Of a stretch of DNA of 64,000 bases, positions 34,621 to 43,821 are shown piece by piece; the stretch's first letter is position 1; each line of letters opens with the position of its first letter. Position numbers and translations under genes: made by a program. The DNA is from JAIWNK01 sp964453115 (GTDB taxonomy: Bacteria > Chloroflexota > Anaerolineae > Anaerolineales > Anaerolineaceae). The stretch covers positions 38,669 to 102,668 of the forward strand of contig CAYVRT010000012.1 in NCBI GenBank assembly GCA_964453115.1, in the 5' to 3' direction. Below the pieces are notes generated by a model. It ran no database searches. It saw only the letters and a list, made by a program, of their open reading frames with translations, and had not been told where the DNA came from.

Positions 34621-35568
34621 ATGAGCGAAACAACAGCCAAACAACACGTGGTGTTTGAAGGTGTGGAGCTGGGGCTGGGAACCTGGTCTTGGGGTGACCG
34701 ATTGTTTTGGGGATATGGGCGTGGCTATCGTGATGAGGATATTCGCAAGGCGTATGATGCAAGCCTGGAAGCGGGTGTATTCTTCATGGATACGGCAGAG
34801 GTTTATGGTCAGGGGCGCTCAGAAACGTTGTTGGGGAAGTTTTTAGCTGAAACACAGCAACAGGTGGTGGTGGCGACTAAATTTATGCCTTTCCCGTGGC
34901 GTTTGGGGCGAGGGACTTTACTGCGGGCGTTGCGCCATAGCCTGAAGCGTTTGGGCCTTTCAAAAGTGGCATTGTATCAGGTTCACTGGCCTTTGCCGCC
35001 TGTGCAAATTGAGATTTGGATGGAGGCGATGACAGACGCGGTGCAGGCTGGTTTGACGGAGGCGGCGGGTGTATCCAATTATGATCGTAAACAGATGCAG
35101 CGTGCTTATGATGTGTTAACGCGGCAGGGGGTGCCGCTGGCCTCTAATCAGGTTGAATATAGTTTGTTGGATCGGCGGGTGGAAAAGAATGGCCTGTTGA
35201 AGCAATGTCAGGAAATGGGCGTCAAGCTGATTGCCTACAGTCCACTGGCGATGGGGATGTTGACTGGTAAATACACGCCAGAGAATCCACCACAGGGTTT
35301 TCGGGCGCGGCGTTACAATGCCGGGTATCTCGCATCTATCAAACCGCTGGTTGATCAACTGAAGCGGATTGGAGCGGATCATGCTGGCAAGACGGCGGCA
35401 CAGGTGGCGCTGAATTGGGTGATTTGCAAGGGTGCCTTGCCAATTCCAGGAGCCAAGACTCTGTCTCAGGCGCAACAGAACGCGGCTGCGTTGGGATGGC
35501 GATTGACCGATGAAGAGGTGGCGCGGTTGGATGAAGTGAGTGATCGGGTGCAGAAGGCAACGGCCTGA
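34621..35568 (+). CDS. Aldo/keto reductase
   Basis: 315-residue NADPH-dependent TIM-barrel oxidoreductase. The catalytic tetrad is visible: Asp and Tyr in FMDTAEVYGQGRSE, Lys in VVVATKFMPF, His in YQVHWPLPP. The C-terminal ALNWVICKGALPIPGAK binds cofactor. The ATG at 34621 follows TTGAGGAG by 7 nt; an upstream extension to 34564 runs over the promoter. Substrate unknown. The CapA-like genes follow after 17 nt. Confidence 0.92.
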   Translation: MSETTAKQHVVFEGVELGLGTWSWGDRLFWGYGRGYRDEDIRKAYDASLEAGVFFMDTAEVYGQGRSETLLGKFLAETQQQVVVATKFMPFPWRLGRGTLLRALRHSLKRLGLSKVALYQVHWPLPPVQIEIWMEAMTDAVQAGLTEAAGVSNYDRKQMQRAYDVLTRQGVPLASNQVEYSLLDRRVEKNGLLKQCQEMGVKLIAYSPLAMGMLTGKYTPENPPQGFRARRYNAGYLASIKPLVDQLKRIGADHAGKTAAQVALNWVICKGALPIPGAKTLSQAQQNAAALGWRLTDEEVARLDEVSDRVQKATA

Positions 35569-35585
35569 GCGAAAGGGCGATTTGG

Positions 35586-37253
35586 ATGATGCGAGCATTG
35601 CGGCCTGGGCTGTGGCTGGTTGTTTTTTTGTTGTTGGTGGGATGTGATGGGAGGGCAACCCCTACACTGTCTCCGCAGCTTCCCTCTGTGACGGCAACGC
35701 GGACTCGCCGCCCGCCCACTTCAACCCCTGTGCCAACAGCAACGCCTGTGTTGCCATTGGTAGTGTTGGATGATGCGTTGCCTGTGGCGCTCCATCGGCA
35801 GATGCAGGAGAGTGGTTTGCGCCTGGTGAAAGCTGAGGAAGGTCAGGTGTTGCGTTTTGGGATGGTGAGCGAAGAAGCACCCTGGGCTGTGGGGTGGGTA
35901 TATGCGCTGGTTGCACCATTTGGTACACTGGCGGATGAATGTGAGCTGAGTCTGTTGCAAGCCGTTTGGCAGGGGCAGCCGCCGGAAGGAGGCGTGCTGC
36001 AAGACCTTTACCTTTCTCCTGAGACGATGGCGGTTTGGAAACAGGCTTGGGGAGAGCCAGAGGCATTGCACGTGCATGTTGTCGCAGATTCGGCATTGCT
36101 GAGCACAGTATGGGAACAGCCCAGGGCCTGGGCAATCCTGCCGTTTGAACAATTGCAGCCGCGCTGGAAGGTCATCCGCCTGGCGGGGCGCTCGCCCTTG
36201 GATTGGGAATTTGACCCGGATGCCTATGCATTGACGGCGCATTTTGGCATGTCGGGCGATGCGGTGATGCTGGCGGCTTTGCCTGCTTCTCCGCCATTGC
36301 TGAGCAACCGCGATGCACAGCGTTTGACGGTCGTGGTGATGACTGGCACGACGGCAATGGTGCGTCATACAGCAGAAAAGATGGAACTGAAAGGATTGGA
36401 CTATCCCTACACGCTGATTCAACCCTGGCTGGAGCAGGGCGATTTTCTACACATCAGCAATGAGGCGGTGTTTTATTCTGAATGTCCGCCGGCGGTACCA
36501 TTCCGTACCCGGGCGCAGTTTTGCAGTGCGCCGGGATATTTTGCCGTTCTTGAGGCGCTGGGGGTGGATATTGTGGAGCTGACTGGCAACCATTTGCTGG
36601 ATTGGGGTGGGCCTGCCTTGCAGGAGACATTGGCGCGTTATGAGGAAAACGGGTTGCTAACCTATGGTGGCGGAGAAAATTTGGATGCTGCTCGGGCGGT
36701 TTTGAAGATTGAACACCATGGCAATCGGCTGGCGTTTTTGGGCTGTAATGCCATTGGCCCGCAAACCGTTTATGCAACAAGAAATTCGCCCGGCGCAGCG
36801 CCCTGTGACTTGATGGGGTTGGAAAAAACGGTGCGCCAATTGCGACGGGAAGGCTATTTGCCAATAGTCACCTTTCAACATTTGGAGGTGGAGAGCAATC
36901 AGGCGCCTTCTGCGCTGCGTACCGATTTTCGACAGATGGGGTGGGCTGGGGCGGTAATTGTCAGTGGAAGTCAGGCACATGTTCCACATGGTTTTGGGTT
37001 TGTGGTGGCGGAGGATTGGACACCGGAGGGCTTTTTGAGTTATGGGCTGGGGAACTTGTTCTTTGATCAAATGTTCCCGCTTGCCCGGCCCGGGTTGATT
37101 GAGCGGCACATTTTTTATGATGGGCGCTACCTGGGAAATGAAATTTTGGTGACGATGTTGGAGGATTCGGCACAACGCCGCCCGGCAACGCTGGAGGAAC
37201 GCCAAAAATTGCTAGACATTTTATTTGCAGAGAGTGACTTGAAATTGCCATGA
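35586..37253 (+). CDS. CapA-like metallophosphatase lipoprotein, copy 1
   Basis: 555 residues: lipoprotein signal (LLLVGC), a Thr/Pro linker, a first domain of ~170 residues like a periplasmic-binding fold (VYALVAPFGTLADE, AWAILPFEQLQPRWKVIRL), and a CapA (poly-gamma-glutamate capsule) metallophosphatase domain: MTGTTAMVRHTA, LTGNHLLDWG, VTFQHLE, GSQAHVPHGF and SYGLGNLFFDQ. Extracytoplasmic; role in polymer release or envelope maintenance unproven. Two adjacent ATGs at the start. Overlaps copy 2 by ATGA. Confidence 0.88.
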   Translation: MMRALRPGLWLVVFLLLVGCDGRATPTLSPQLPSVTATRTRRPPTSTPVPTATPVLPLVVLDDALPVALHRQMQESGLRLVKAEEGQVLRFGMVSEEAPWAVGWVYALVAPFGTLADECELSLLQAVWQGQPPEGGVLQDLYLSPETMAVWKQAWGEPEALHVHVVADSALLSTVWEQPRAWAILPFEQLQPRWKVIRLAGRSPLDWEFDPDAYALTAHFGMSGDAVMLAALPASPPLLSNRDAQRLTVVVMTGTTAMVRHTAEKMELKGLDYPYTLIQPWLEQGDFLHISNEAVFYSECPPAVPFRTRAQFCSAPGYFAVLEALGVDIVELTGNHLLDWGGPALQETLARYEENGLLTYGGGENLDAARAVLKIEHHGNRLAFLGCNAIGPQTVYATRNSPGAAPCDLMGLEKTVRQLRREGYLPIVTFQHLEVESNQAPSALRTDFRQMGWAGAVIVSGSQAHVPHGFGFVVAEDWTPEGFLSYGLGNLFFDQMFPLARPGLIERHIFYDGRYLGNEILVTMLEDSAQRRPATLEERQKLLDILFAESDLKLP

Positions 37254-38920
37254 AACGGATGCGAATGGCTCTTCTTTTGCTGGGGGTGTTGGTTGGCTGT
37301 GTTCGCACATTGCCGCAGCCGCAAAGTACCCCCGTGACCGAAACCCGGTTGCCAACAGCAACCTTGCTGCCAACCATCACTGCAACCCCGCTGCCCGGGT
37401 TGGGTGAGCTGCAAGCCTGGGTTTCGGCAGCAGCGCCTGCTGAACTGGCAAATGCCTGGCATTTGCCTGAAGCTGTGCAGCACACGTCAAACCCGGCAGA
37501 AGCAGATTTGCGCTTGCAGCCAGATGTTAATGGGCCAATTGCCTGGGTCTACGCATTGGTGACGCCTTTTCCAAACCTGTTGGATGAGGTGAGCCTGGAA
37601 GAATTGAGCGCCGCCTGGGCCGGACAATTGGATTGGGCAGCCGGTGTGCCGTTGGGCATGTCTTCGCAAACCCGCGCTGCATTGGTTGCCTTGTGGGGCG
37701 AGCCAGCTGCTGGGGCGGTGTGGGTGGAGGAGGATGGGCAGCGCTTGTTGGAGCAGGCCTGGGGTGCTGGGCGCGCCTGGGCGATTGTGCCATTTGCTGA
37801 ACTTGAGCCGCGCTGGAAGGTCATTCGAATTGAGGGCCAATCACCCTTGGATCGGCAATTGGATGTGATGGCCTACCCGCTTACCCTGCGTTTGTCTGTG
37901 ACGTTTAATGAGCGGGCGCAGGTGGCGTTTGAAGCAGCTGGGCTGCCTTTGCCAGTGGAATTATCTGGCAACCGCGACCCGCAACGGTTGAGCATTGTTC
38001 TGCTGACGGGAACAACCGCATTGGTGCGTGCAACCGCCTATACAATGAATCAGAAAGGGGTGGAGTATCCGGCTGGGGATGTGTTGCACTGGCTCGAGGC
38101 AGCCGATAGGGTGCATATCAGCAATGAAGCGTCCTTCAACCCCAATTGCCCTGAGCCGGGTCTATATGATGCGACGATGCTATTTTGTAGCGATCCAGCC
38201 CATGTTGAGCTGTTTTCGGCGATGGGGGTGGATGTGGTGGAGTTGAGTGGCAATCATTTGGCCGATCATGGTCGAGATGCATTGGTTGAGACAATGCGCC
38301 TGTTGCAGGAACGCGGAATTCGCACCTATGCCGCTGGTGAAAATGCGCAAGCTGCGCGGCAGCCATTGCGGTTTGAAGATCATGGCAATCGGTTGGCTTT
38401 CATTGGATGCAACAATGCCGGGCCAGATCATGTTTGGGCAACCAATGACCTGCCAGGGGTTGCCAATTGTGAAGACTTGCGCTGGATGGAGGAGTCGGTG
38501 CAGCAATTGCGCAATGAAGGCTATTTGCCGATTGTAACCTTCCAGTATAAGGAATCACTGGCTTCGCTCCCCGCCCCTTGGGAGGTGGAGGACTTTCGCC
38601 GTATGGCAGAGGCTGGCGCGGTGGTGGTGAGCGGTAGTCAGGCGCATTACCCAATGACCTTTGAGCTTTATCAGGGGGCATTGATCCATTATGGGCTGGG
38701 AAATTTCATCTTCGATCAGATGTATGAATTGGGAACGCGGCAGGAGATTCTCGATCGGCATGTGTTCTATGATGGGCGCTACCTGGGTGTTGAGGTGTTG
38801 ACGGCGATGCTGGAAGATTATTCGCGCCCGCGCCCCATGACAGATGCTGAACGTCAGGATTTGTTGAGGCGAATTTTTGCTGATAGTGGCTGGAAAACTT
38901 TCGATTTTAAAAAGGAGTGA
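37250..38920 (+). CDS. CapA-like metallophosphatase lipoprotein, copy 2
   Basis: 556 residues, a tandem paralogue of the preceding gene with the same plan: lipobox (GVLVGC), Thr/Pro linker, VYALVTPFPNLLDE-type first domain with AWAIVPFAELEPRWKVIRIEGQSPLD, and CapA domain motifs LTGTTALVRATA, LSGNHLADHG, GSQAHYPMTF and HYGLGNFIFDQ. Divergence between copies is substantial, so the duplication is old. In copy 2, QYKE replaces the QHLE of copy 1, losing a possible ligand His. Starts inside the stop of copy 1. Confidence 0.88.
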   Translation: MKRMRMALLLLGVLVGCVRTLPQPQSTPVTETRLPTATLLPTITATPLPGLGELQAWVSAAAPAELANAWHLPEAVQHTSNPAEADLRLQPDVNGPIAWVYALVTPFPNLLDEVSLEELSAAWAGQLDWAAGVPLGMSSQTRAALVALWGEPAAGAVWVEEDGQRLLEQAWGAGRAWAIVPFAELEPRWKVIRIEGQSPLDRQLDVMAYPLTLRLSVTFNERAQVAFEAAGLPLPVELSGNRDPQRLSIVLLTGTTALVRATAYTMNQKGVEYPAGDVLHWLEAADRVHISNEASFNPNCPEPGLYDATMLFCSDPAHVELFSAMGVDVVELSGNHLADHGRDALVETMRLLQERGIRTYAAGENAQAARQPLRFEDHGNRLAFIGCNNAGPDHVWATNDLPGVANCEDLRWMEESVQQLRNEGYLPIVTFQYKESLASLPAPWEVEDFRRMAEAGAVVVSGSQAHYPMTFELYQGALIHYGLGNFIFDQMYELGTRQEILDRHVFYDGRYLGVEVLTAMLEDYSRPRPMTDAERQDLLRRIFADSGWKTFDFKKE

Positions 38921-38923
38921 ATG

Positions 38924-39559
38924 ATGAAAATCCATGATGTTTCTTTGTTGATTGAGCCAGGCATGGTGGTGTGGCCGGGCGATCCTGAGGTGGAATTGTA
39001 TCGTGTGTCAAAAATTGAGGAGGGGGCGAATGCGAATGTTTCTCATATGCGCCTGGGGGTGCATACTGGCACGCATGTAGATGCGCCGTATCACTTTTTG
39101 GCGGATGGACGAAAGGTGGAGACTTTGGCGCTGGAGGCTCTGATTGGCCCGGTGCAGGTGGTGGATGTTGGCGAGATGGTGGATGAATTGAATGAGGCTG
39201 TGTTGCGCTCAGCCGGGCTTGCCGAGGGTGTGGAGCGGGTGCTGTTCAAGACGCGCAATTCGGCGCACTGGCAGCGTGGCGAGCGCAGCTTTCAGACCAA
39301 TTTTGTTGCCATTCCGGCAGATGGCGCGGCCTATTTGGCCGGGCGCGGCATCCAATTGGTGGGGGTGGATTATCTTTCCGTTGCGCCGTATAAGAACAGC
39401 CGTCCGACGCATGAGATTCTTCTCCGGGCAGGGATGGTTTTGTTGGAAGGTGTCAATTTGAGCGGAATTGCAGCAGGCTGGTATGAATTGTGTTGCTTGC
39501 CGATGAGGTTGGCGGGTTCGGATGGGGCGCCGGCGCGCACGGTGCTAATCGAGCGTTAG
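38924..39559 (+). CDS. Cyclase-family (kynurenine formamidase-like) hydrolase
   Basis: 211 residues with the family metal motif HTGTHVDAPYHF and LVGVDYLSVAPYKNS and the N-terminal IHDVSLLIEPGMVVWPGDP. Family members hydrolyse N-formylkynurenine, isatin or similar amides; the true substrate is unknown and no tryptophan-catabolism neighbours are present. Two ATGs in tandem (38921, 38924); AAGGAG is 3 nt from the first and 6 nt from the second, so I take the second. Ends within the convergent DUF309 gene (15-nt overlap). Confidence 0.88.
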   Translation: MKIHDVSLLIEPGMVVWPGDPEVELYRVSKIEEGANANVSHMRLGVHTGTHVDAPYHFLADGRKVETLALEALIGPVQVVDVGEMVDELNEAVLRSAGLAEGVERVLFKTRNSAHWQRGERSFQTNFVAIPADGAAYLAGRGIQLVGVDYLSVAPYKNSRPTHEILLRAGMVLLEGVNLSGIAAGWYELCCLPMRLAGSDGAPARTVLIER

Positions 39560-39997
39560 TTGATTGGGTGAGTCGTAGTGCAGCGGCGGAAGATGCCGTG
39601 CATCAAATTCGGCAATCCGATTGGGGCCGAGTTGAAGCACTTCGGCTTCCACCTGACGTGCATCCTGGCGCAGGCGGGCAACATCAATTCCATAGCAACG
39701 ATCTGGATAGGGTGCAAGCCAGCGTTGGGCGCGGGTGAACATTTTGATTGTGCCGATGTAGTTGCCGCGCAATAGGTGATAGTAGGCAACCGCAATTTGC
39801 AGAATGCCGCGGTAGAGTTCGCGCACCAAACCGTGCTCGGCTTGCCAGGCAAGTTCCAATTCCTCATGGGCATCAAAATAGCGCCCTTGATTGAAGAGTG
39901 CCAACCCGCGCTGCGCTGCAACGGGCAGGCTGCCCTGATGGCAGGCTGCCGCAGCTTCAGCAGCAGAGAAGGTGGGGCCAGGAACATTGCTTTCCAT
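39545..39997 (-). CDS. DUF309 family protein
   Basis: 150 residues containing the helical DUF309 signature LFNQGRYFDAHEELELAWQAE and GILQIAVAYYHLLRGNYIGTIKM. The function of the family is unknown. The ATG at 39997 lies 6 nt after an extended -10, suggesting a leaderless mRNA. Its 3' end overlaps the convergent hydrolase gene by 15 nt. Confidence 0.88.
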   Translation of the reverse strand: MESNVPGPTFSAAEAAAACHQGSLPVAAQRGLALFNQGRYFDAHEELELAWQAEHGLVRELYRGILQIAVAYYHLLRGNYIGTIKMFTRAQRWLAPYPDRCYGIDVARLRQDARQVEAEVLQLGPNRIAEFDARHLPPLHYDSPNQLTLD

Positions 39998-40003
39998 GGG
40001 TTG

Positions 40004-40012
40004 ATTGTAACA
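40004..40012 (-). promoter_or_regulatory. Extended -10 promoter (TGT-TACAAT) of the DUF309 gene, leaderless
   Basis: TGTTACAAT on the minus strand ends 6 nt before the ATG at 39997; the six bases CAACCC between contain no ribosome site. Confidence 0.6.
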
Positions 40013-40072
40013 TGGAGTGGCGCTTGTCTGCTTTTTTTGTGATGTTGGCTACCTGATGGGCGGGGACTTTTG

Positions 40073-40081
40073 TGTTAAGAT
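40073..40081 (+). promoter_or_regulatory. Extended -10 promoter (TGT-TAAGAT) of the aminotransferase gene
   Basis: TGTTAAGAT about 34 nt before the ATG at 40116; a weak CTGATG lies 17 nt upstream of the hexamer. Predicted leader about 28 nt. Confidence 0.5.
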
Positions 40082-40115
40082 AGAGGTACTGAATTTTCAT
40101 CAAATCGAGGAGCCT

Positions 40116-41465
40116 ATGTTGAACTTACCGGACGATCAAATTTTACCGCTTTCGCTGGAGCATAACTTTTGGACCTGGTCGGCACAGGGCAAAGTCAGTC
40201 CGATTCCTGTGCAACGTGCCGAGGGGGTGTATTTTTGGGATGTGAATGGCAAACGGTATCTGGATATGAATTCGATGGTGATGTGCTGTAACATTGGGCA
40301 TGGTGACCGACGGGTGATTGAGGCGATTGTGCAGCAGGTGCAGGAACTGCCATTTGCCGGCCCGGGGATGGCAACCCGGCCGCGAGCATTGCTTGGCAAG
40401 GTGTTGAGTGAAATTACACCGCCGGGGCTGGACCGTTTTTTGTATACCCTGGGTGGGGCCGACGCGAATGAAAATGCCATCAAGCTGGCGCGTGCATATA
40501 CCGGACGCTCCAAAATTCTGGCACGCTACCGCTCTTATCATGGCGCAACCTATGGGGCGATTGCCGCAACGGGTGACCCGCGTCGCACTGCCTGGGAGCC
40601 GACGGTGATGCCGGGCGTGGTTCATTTTTTGGATCCTTATCGCTATCGTTCCACGTTTCACCGCACCAATCCAGAGATTTCGGAAGAAGAATTCAACCAA
40701 GATTACCTCAATCATTTGGAAGAGGTCATCCAATATGAGGGGCCAAAAACGATTGCTGCCATTCTGATCGAGTCGGTGACTGGCACCAATGGCATTTTGA
40801 TCCCGCCTGCGGGGTATATGCAGGGCGTGCGTGAAATTTGTGACCGATATGGGATTGTGATGATTTGCGATGAGGTGATGAGCGGTTTTGGTCGAACGGG
40901 GCGCTGGTTCGCGGTGAATCATTGGAATGTGACGCCGGATATTATGACGATGGCGAAGGGCCTGACCTCCGGTTATGCACCATTGGGGGCTGTTGCAATG
41001 CGGCAGGAAATAGCTGACACTTTCAAAGACCATGCTTATGAAGGCGGCTTGACCTATAATGGACATCCGCTCTCGCTGGCTGCGGCGATTGCGACGATTG
41101 GGGTGATGCAACAAGATGGGCTGGTGGAGCGCTCGGCGCAGATGGGACAGGTGATGGCGGAGATGATGGCAGAATTAACCGATCGGCATCCTTCCATTGG
41201 TGAAGCGCGCTCGATTGGTTTGTTTGGTGTGTTGGAACTGGTGCGAAACCGTAAGACGCGCGAGCCGATGGCGCCATTCAATGGGGCTAGTTCGGAGATG
41301 GCAGCCTTGCGCAAGAATTTGCTGGATCAGGGTGTGTTTTTGTATACGCATTGGCACACAGTTCTGCTCATCCCGCCATTGATTATTACGTCGGAGCAAT
41401 TGGGCGATGCGTTTGCGGCGCTTGACCGAGCATTGCAAATTACGGATGGGGCTGTCAAGGAATGA
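40116..41465 (+). CDS. Class III (omega) aminotransferase
   Basis: 449-residue PLP enzyme. Motifs: GGADANENAIKLARAYTGRSKI, YRSYHGATYG, MICDEVMSGFGRTGRWF (Asp that holds the PLP nitrogen), and the PLP-lysine in MTMAKGLTSGYAPLGAV. The overall look (LSLEHNFWTWSAQGKVSPIP start) is like taurine or beta-amino-acid:pyruvate transaminases; substrate not certain. Start ATG follows GAGGAG by 3 nt, a tight spacing; the next codon, TTG, would fit better. trxB follows after 63 nt. Confidence 0.9.
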   Translation: MLNLPDDQILPLSLEHNFWTWSAQGKVSPIPVQRAEGVYFWDVNGKRYLDMNSMVMCCNIGHGDRRVIEAIVQQVQELPFAGPGMATRPRALLGKVLSEITPPGLDRFLYTLGGADANENAIKLARAYTGRSKILARYRSYHGATYGAIAATGDPRRTAWEPTVMPGVVHFLDPYRYRSTFHRTNPEISEEEFNQDYLNHLEEVIQYEGPKTIAAILIESVTGTNGILIPPAGYMQGVREICDRYGIVMICDEVMSGFGRTGRWFAVNHWNVTPDIMTMAKGLTSGYAPLGAVAMRQEIADTFKDHAYEGGLTYNGHPLSLAAAIATIGVMQQDGLVERSAQMGQVMAEMMAELTDRHPSIGEARSIGLFGVLELVRNRKTREPMAPFNGASSEMAALRKNLLDQGVFLYTHWHTVLLIPPLIITSEQLGDAFAALDRALQITDGAVKE

Positions 41466-41528
41466 TGTTACTTTTGGATGGAAGTTGCATCTGATAGAGA
41501 GATGAAACCGATTTTGAGAGGTTGAACA

Positions 41529-42509
41529 ATGGATTTTAAGTTGAGTTTTTCACCACAAAAAGCACAGGAAAAACTGGCCGAGACGGTGCCGGTGTTGATC
41601 CTTGGGGCTGGGCCGGCTGGCCTGACAGCAGCCCTCTATGCGGCGCGGGCGGAACTGCATCCAGTGGTTCTGACGGGGATGGCGTTGGGCGGGCAGGCAT
41701 CCACAACCCACACGATTGAGAATTACCCCGGTTTTCCGGAGGGGGTGGGCGGTGCAGAATTGGGTGAGTTGTTTCAAAAACAAGCTGAGCGCTTTGGGGC
41801 GCGATTTGAGTTCGATTCGGCGACAGAGGTTGACCTTTCGCAACGTCCCTTTCGCGTTCAAACCTATGGGCGTGAATACCTGGCCCAGGCTTTGATTTTG
41901 GCAACGGGTGCTTCGCCGAATTATCTGAATGTGCCTGGGGAGAAAGAGTTGACGGGCAAAGGTGTTTCGTACTGCGCAACTTGCGATGGTTGGTTCTTTA
42001 AGGGAAAGAAAGTGGCTGTAGTTGGCGGCGGGGATAGCGCACTTGAAGAGGCCATCTTCCTGACGCGTTATGCCGAGTCGGTGACGATTATTCACCGTCG
42101 CGATGCGCTTCGCGCCGGGGCGATTTTGCAGCGTCGCGCGCTCAGTCATCCGCAAATTGAAGTAATTTGGGATACGGTAGTGACCGAGGCGGTTGGGGAA
42201 CAGGCGCTGCGGGCTGTTAAGCTGCGCAACGTTCGGACGGGGGCAGAGAGCGAAATGCCGTTCGATGGATTGTTTATTTTCATTGGCAATCAACCCAACA
42301 CAACGCTGTATCAGGGGCAGGTGGAGATGGATGAACGCGGCTATGTACGTTCGAACATGAACATGGAGACGAGTGTTCCAGGGGTGTTTGTCGCCGGCGA
42401 GGTGACAGACGCAACTTTTCGGCAGGTGATTACCTCTGCTGGGATGGGCGCTGCGGCAGCGATTCAGGCTGGGCGCTTTTTGGAACATGAGTCGTTGAAG
42501 GCTGAGTAA
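41529..42509 (+). CDS. trxB: Thioredoxin reductase
   Basis: 326 residues; FAD-binding LILGAGPAGLTAALYAAR, redox disulfide CATCDGWF, NADPH-binding VAVVGGGDSALEEA with HRRDALRA (NADPH type), and GVFVAGEVTDATFRQVITSAGMGAAAA at the C-terminus. Reduces thioredoxin with NADPH. A GAGAGG site precedes the ATG. A short N-terminal extension of ~20 residues precedes the Rossmann fold. Ends before a strong bidirectional terminator. Confidence 0.93.
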   Translation: MDFKLSFSPQKAQEKLAETVPVLILGAGPAGLTAALYAARAELHPVVLTGMALGGQASTTHTIENYPGFPEGVGGAELGELFQKQAERFGARFEFDSATEVDLSQRPFRVQTYGREYLAQALILATGASPNYLNVPGEKELTGKGVSYCATCDGWFFKGKKVAVVGGGDSALEEAIFLTRYAESVTIIHRRDALRAGAILQRRALSHPQIEVIWDTVVTEAVGEQALRAVKLRNVRTGAESEMPFDGLFIFIGNQPNTTLYQGQVEMDERGYVRSNMNMETSVPGVFVAGEVTDATFRQVITSAGMGAAAAIQAGRFLEHESLKAE

Positions 42510-42536
42510 AAACCGGGCTGATTGGTTATCAAAAAA

Positions 42537-42566
42537 CATCTGATGGGTTAGCATCAGATGCTTTTT
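42537..42566. terminator. Bidirectional terminator between trxB and the LysM gene
   Basis: CATCTGATG / CATCAGATG 9-bp perfect stem with a 6-nt loop; A6 on the left and T5 on the right give a T run on both strands. Confidence 0.85.
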
Positions 42567-42582
42567 GATTGGTTGAGAGGGT

Positions 42583-43710
42583 TTAGGGCGCTCCGCCCGG
42601 CCACCAGATGAAGTAACGGAAAATGCTCACGGCTCCGGCAGGCTCCCAAATTGGTTCGCCATCGGCTGTGGTGCCAGTGGAGCGCACAACCACGACCGAC
42701 CAGCGCAGATTGTGCGGTTGATTGTCAATTGGGCGCAGGGCTGCCGGCACGGTGGAACTGTTGGCGGTGGTGTAAATCACTTGGCGGTTGCCGCTGCCAG
42801 AGGTGACATCCTCAATCGTCACGGCGTAGGATTCGCGCTCGCGCAATGGTTCATTGGCTGACCATTGCAGCGAGATGACATCCGAACCGCCTCGGAAGAC
42901 GAATCCATCGGCTGGTTGCAGCAGGTCGGGGGCTGGGTGTGGCGGGGGCAGCGTGGCTGTGGGCGTTGGGCCGGCAGTTGGCAGGCGCTCGCAGAGCGGA
43001 ATTTTCAGCTTTTGGCCGGTGTAGACGTTGTCTGAGACCAGGCTATTGTAGGTTTTGATGGATGTGACCGAGACGCTGAAGTTTGCTGCAATGCTGCTGA
43101 GTGTATCACCATCTTTAACGGTGTAATCGTACTTCTGGCAAGCAGAATCGGTAGCCTGAGCCTGGCTGACGGTTGAACTGGGCATGGGGGAAGGAGTGGC
43201 GGTTGGCTGTGGGATAAGCAGCTTTTGGCCGATGCTCAATGTGGTGCAATTGGTATCCAGGTTGTTGAGGGTGATGATGCTGTTGACGGATACATTGTAG
43301 AAGTAGGCAATTGAAATGCACGAGTCATTGGCCTTGACGGTATATTCGACCGGCGGCAGTGGGGTGGCGGTTGGCTCCAGGGTGGGTGTCAGGGTCAGGG
43401 TGGGTGTAACGGTGATCGTGACGGTGATGGTTGGGCTGGGTGTGGGGGTCGGTTCCACCACGCGTCCGGTGCCGCTCAAGATGCCGAAGACAGCGCCTGC
43501 GCCAATGGCAAGCAGGAGGATGACAAGGCCAATGGCAATTGGCAGTGAAATGGTCACTGCCGGAATGCGGGCGCCTTGTACGGTTGCGGGTTTGTCTGCT
43601 GTGCTGGGGCTGAAACTGCGCCCACACACCAGGCAACGGGTGGCATTCTCAGCCAGCCGCGTTCCGCAAGTTGGACAGGTTTGAGGGGTAGAAGAATTTT
43701 CTGGACTCAT
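42583..43710 (-). CDS. Membrane-anchored LysM protein with zinc ribbon
   Basis: 375 residues: an N-terminal cytoplasmic zinc ribbon (CPTCGTRLAENATRCLVCG), one membrane helix (IAIGLVILLLAIGAGAVFGIL), a PTPTPSPT linker, two LysM domains (YTVKANDSCISIAYFYNVSV; YTVKDGDTLSSIAANFSVSV) for peptidoglycan binding, and a C-terminal Ig/FnIII-like domain. Likely a cell-wall anchored protein. ATG at 43710 chosen because the zinc ribbon follows immediately; upstream sequence crosses the promoter. Confidence 0.88.
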   Translation of the reverse strand: MSPENSSTPQTCPTCGTRLAENATRCLVCGRSFSPSTADKPATVQGARIPAVTISLPIAIGLVILLLAIGAGAVFGILSGTGRVVEPTPTPSPTITVTITVTPTLTLTPTLEPTATPLPPVEYTVKANDSCISIAYFYNVSVNSIITLNNLDTNCTTLSIGQKLLIPQPTATPSPMPSSTVSQAQATDSACQKYDYTVKDGDTLSSIAANFSVSVTSIKTYNSLVSDNVYTGQKLKIPLCERLPTAGPTPTATLPPPHPAPDLLQPADGFVFRGGSDVISLQWSANEPLRERESYAVTIEDVTSGSGNRQVIYTTANSSTVPAALRPIDNQPHNLRWSVVVVRSTGTTADGEPIWEPAGAVSIFRYFIWWPGGAP

Positions 43711-43756
43711 AGTTTTTCTTGGTTTGAATTTGCCGGGGAAGCCCCCCGGCGTTCCC

Positions 43757-43765
43757 ATTATACCA
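43757..43765 (-). promoter_or_regulatory. Extended -10 promoter (TGG-TATAAT) of the LysM gene
   Basis: TGGTATAAT on the minus strand about 47 nt before the start codon; no -35. In the divergent gap shared with hemW. Confidence 0.65.
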
Positions 43766-43786
43766 TAACCGAAAATTTGGCAAGGT

Positions 43787-43815
43787 TTGCCGAATTTTAC
43801 GAGTTGTGTTATCCT
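43787..43815 (+). promoter_or_regulatory. Promoter of hemW (TTGCCG-17-TATCCT, TG at -15), leaderless
   Basis: TTGCCG (43787-43792), 17-nt spacer, TATCCT (43810-43815) preceded by TGT. The -10 ends 6 nt before the ATG at 43822, predicting a leaderless transcript. Confidence 0.65.
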
Positions 43816-43821
43816 CAGGTC

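Noticed and set aside
43576..43821. Upstream extension of hemW
   Set aside because: It crosses the LysM gene start and both promoters; the conserved protein starts at 43822.
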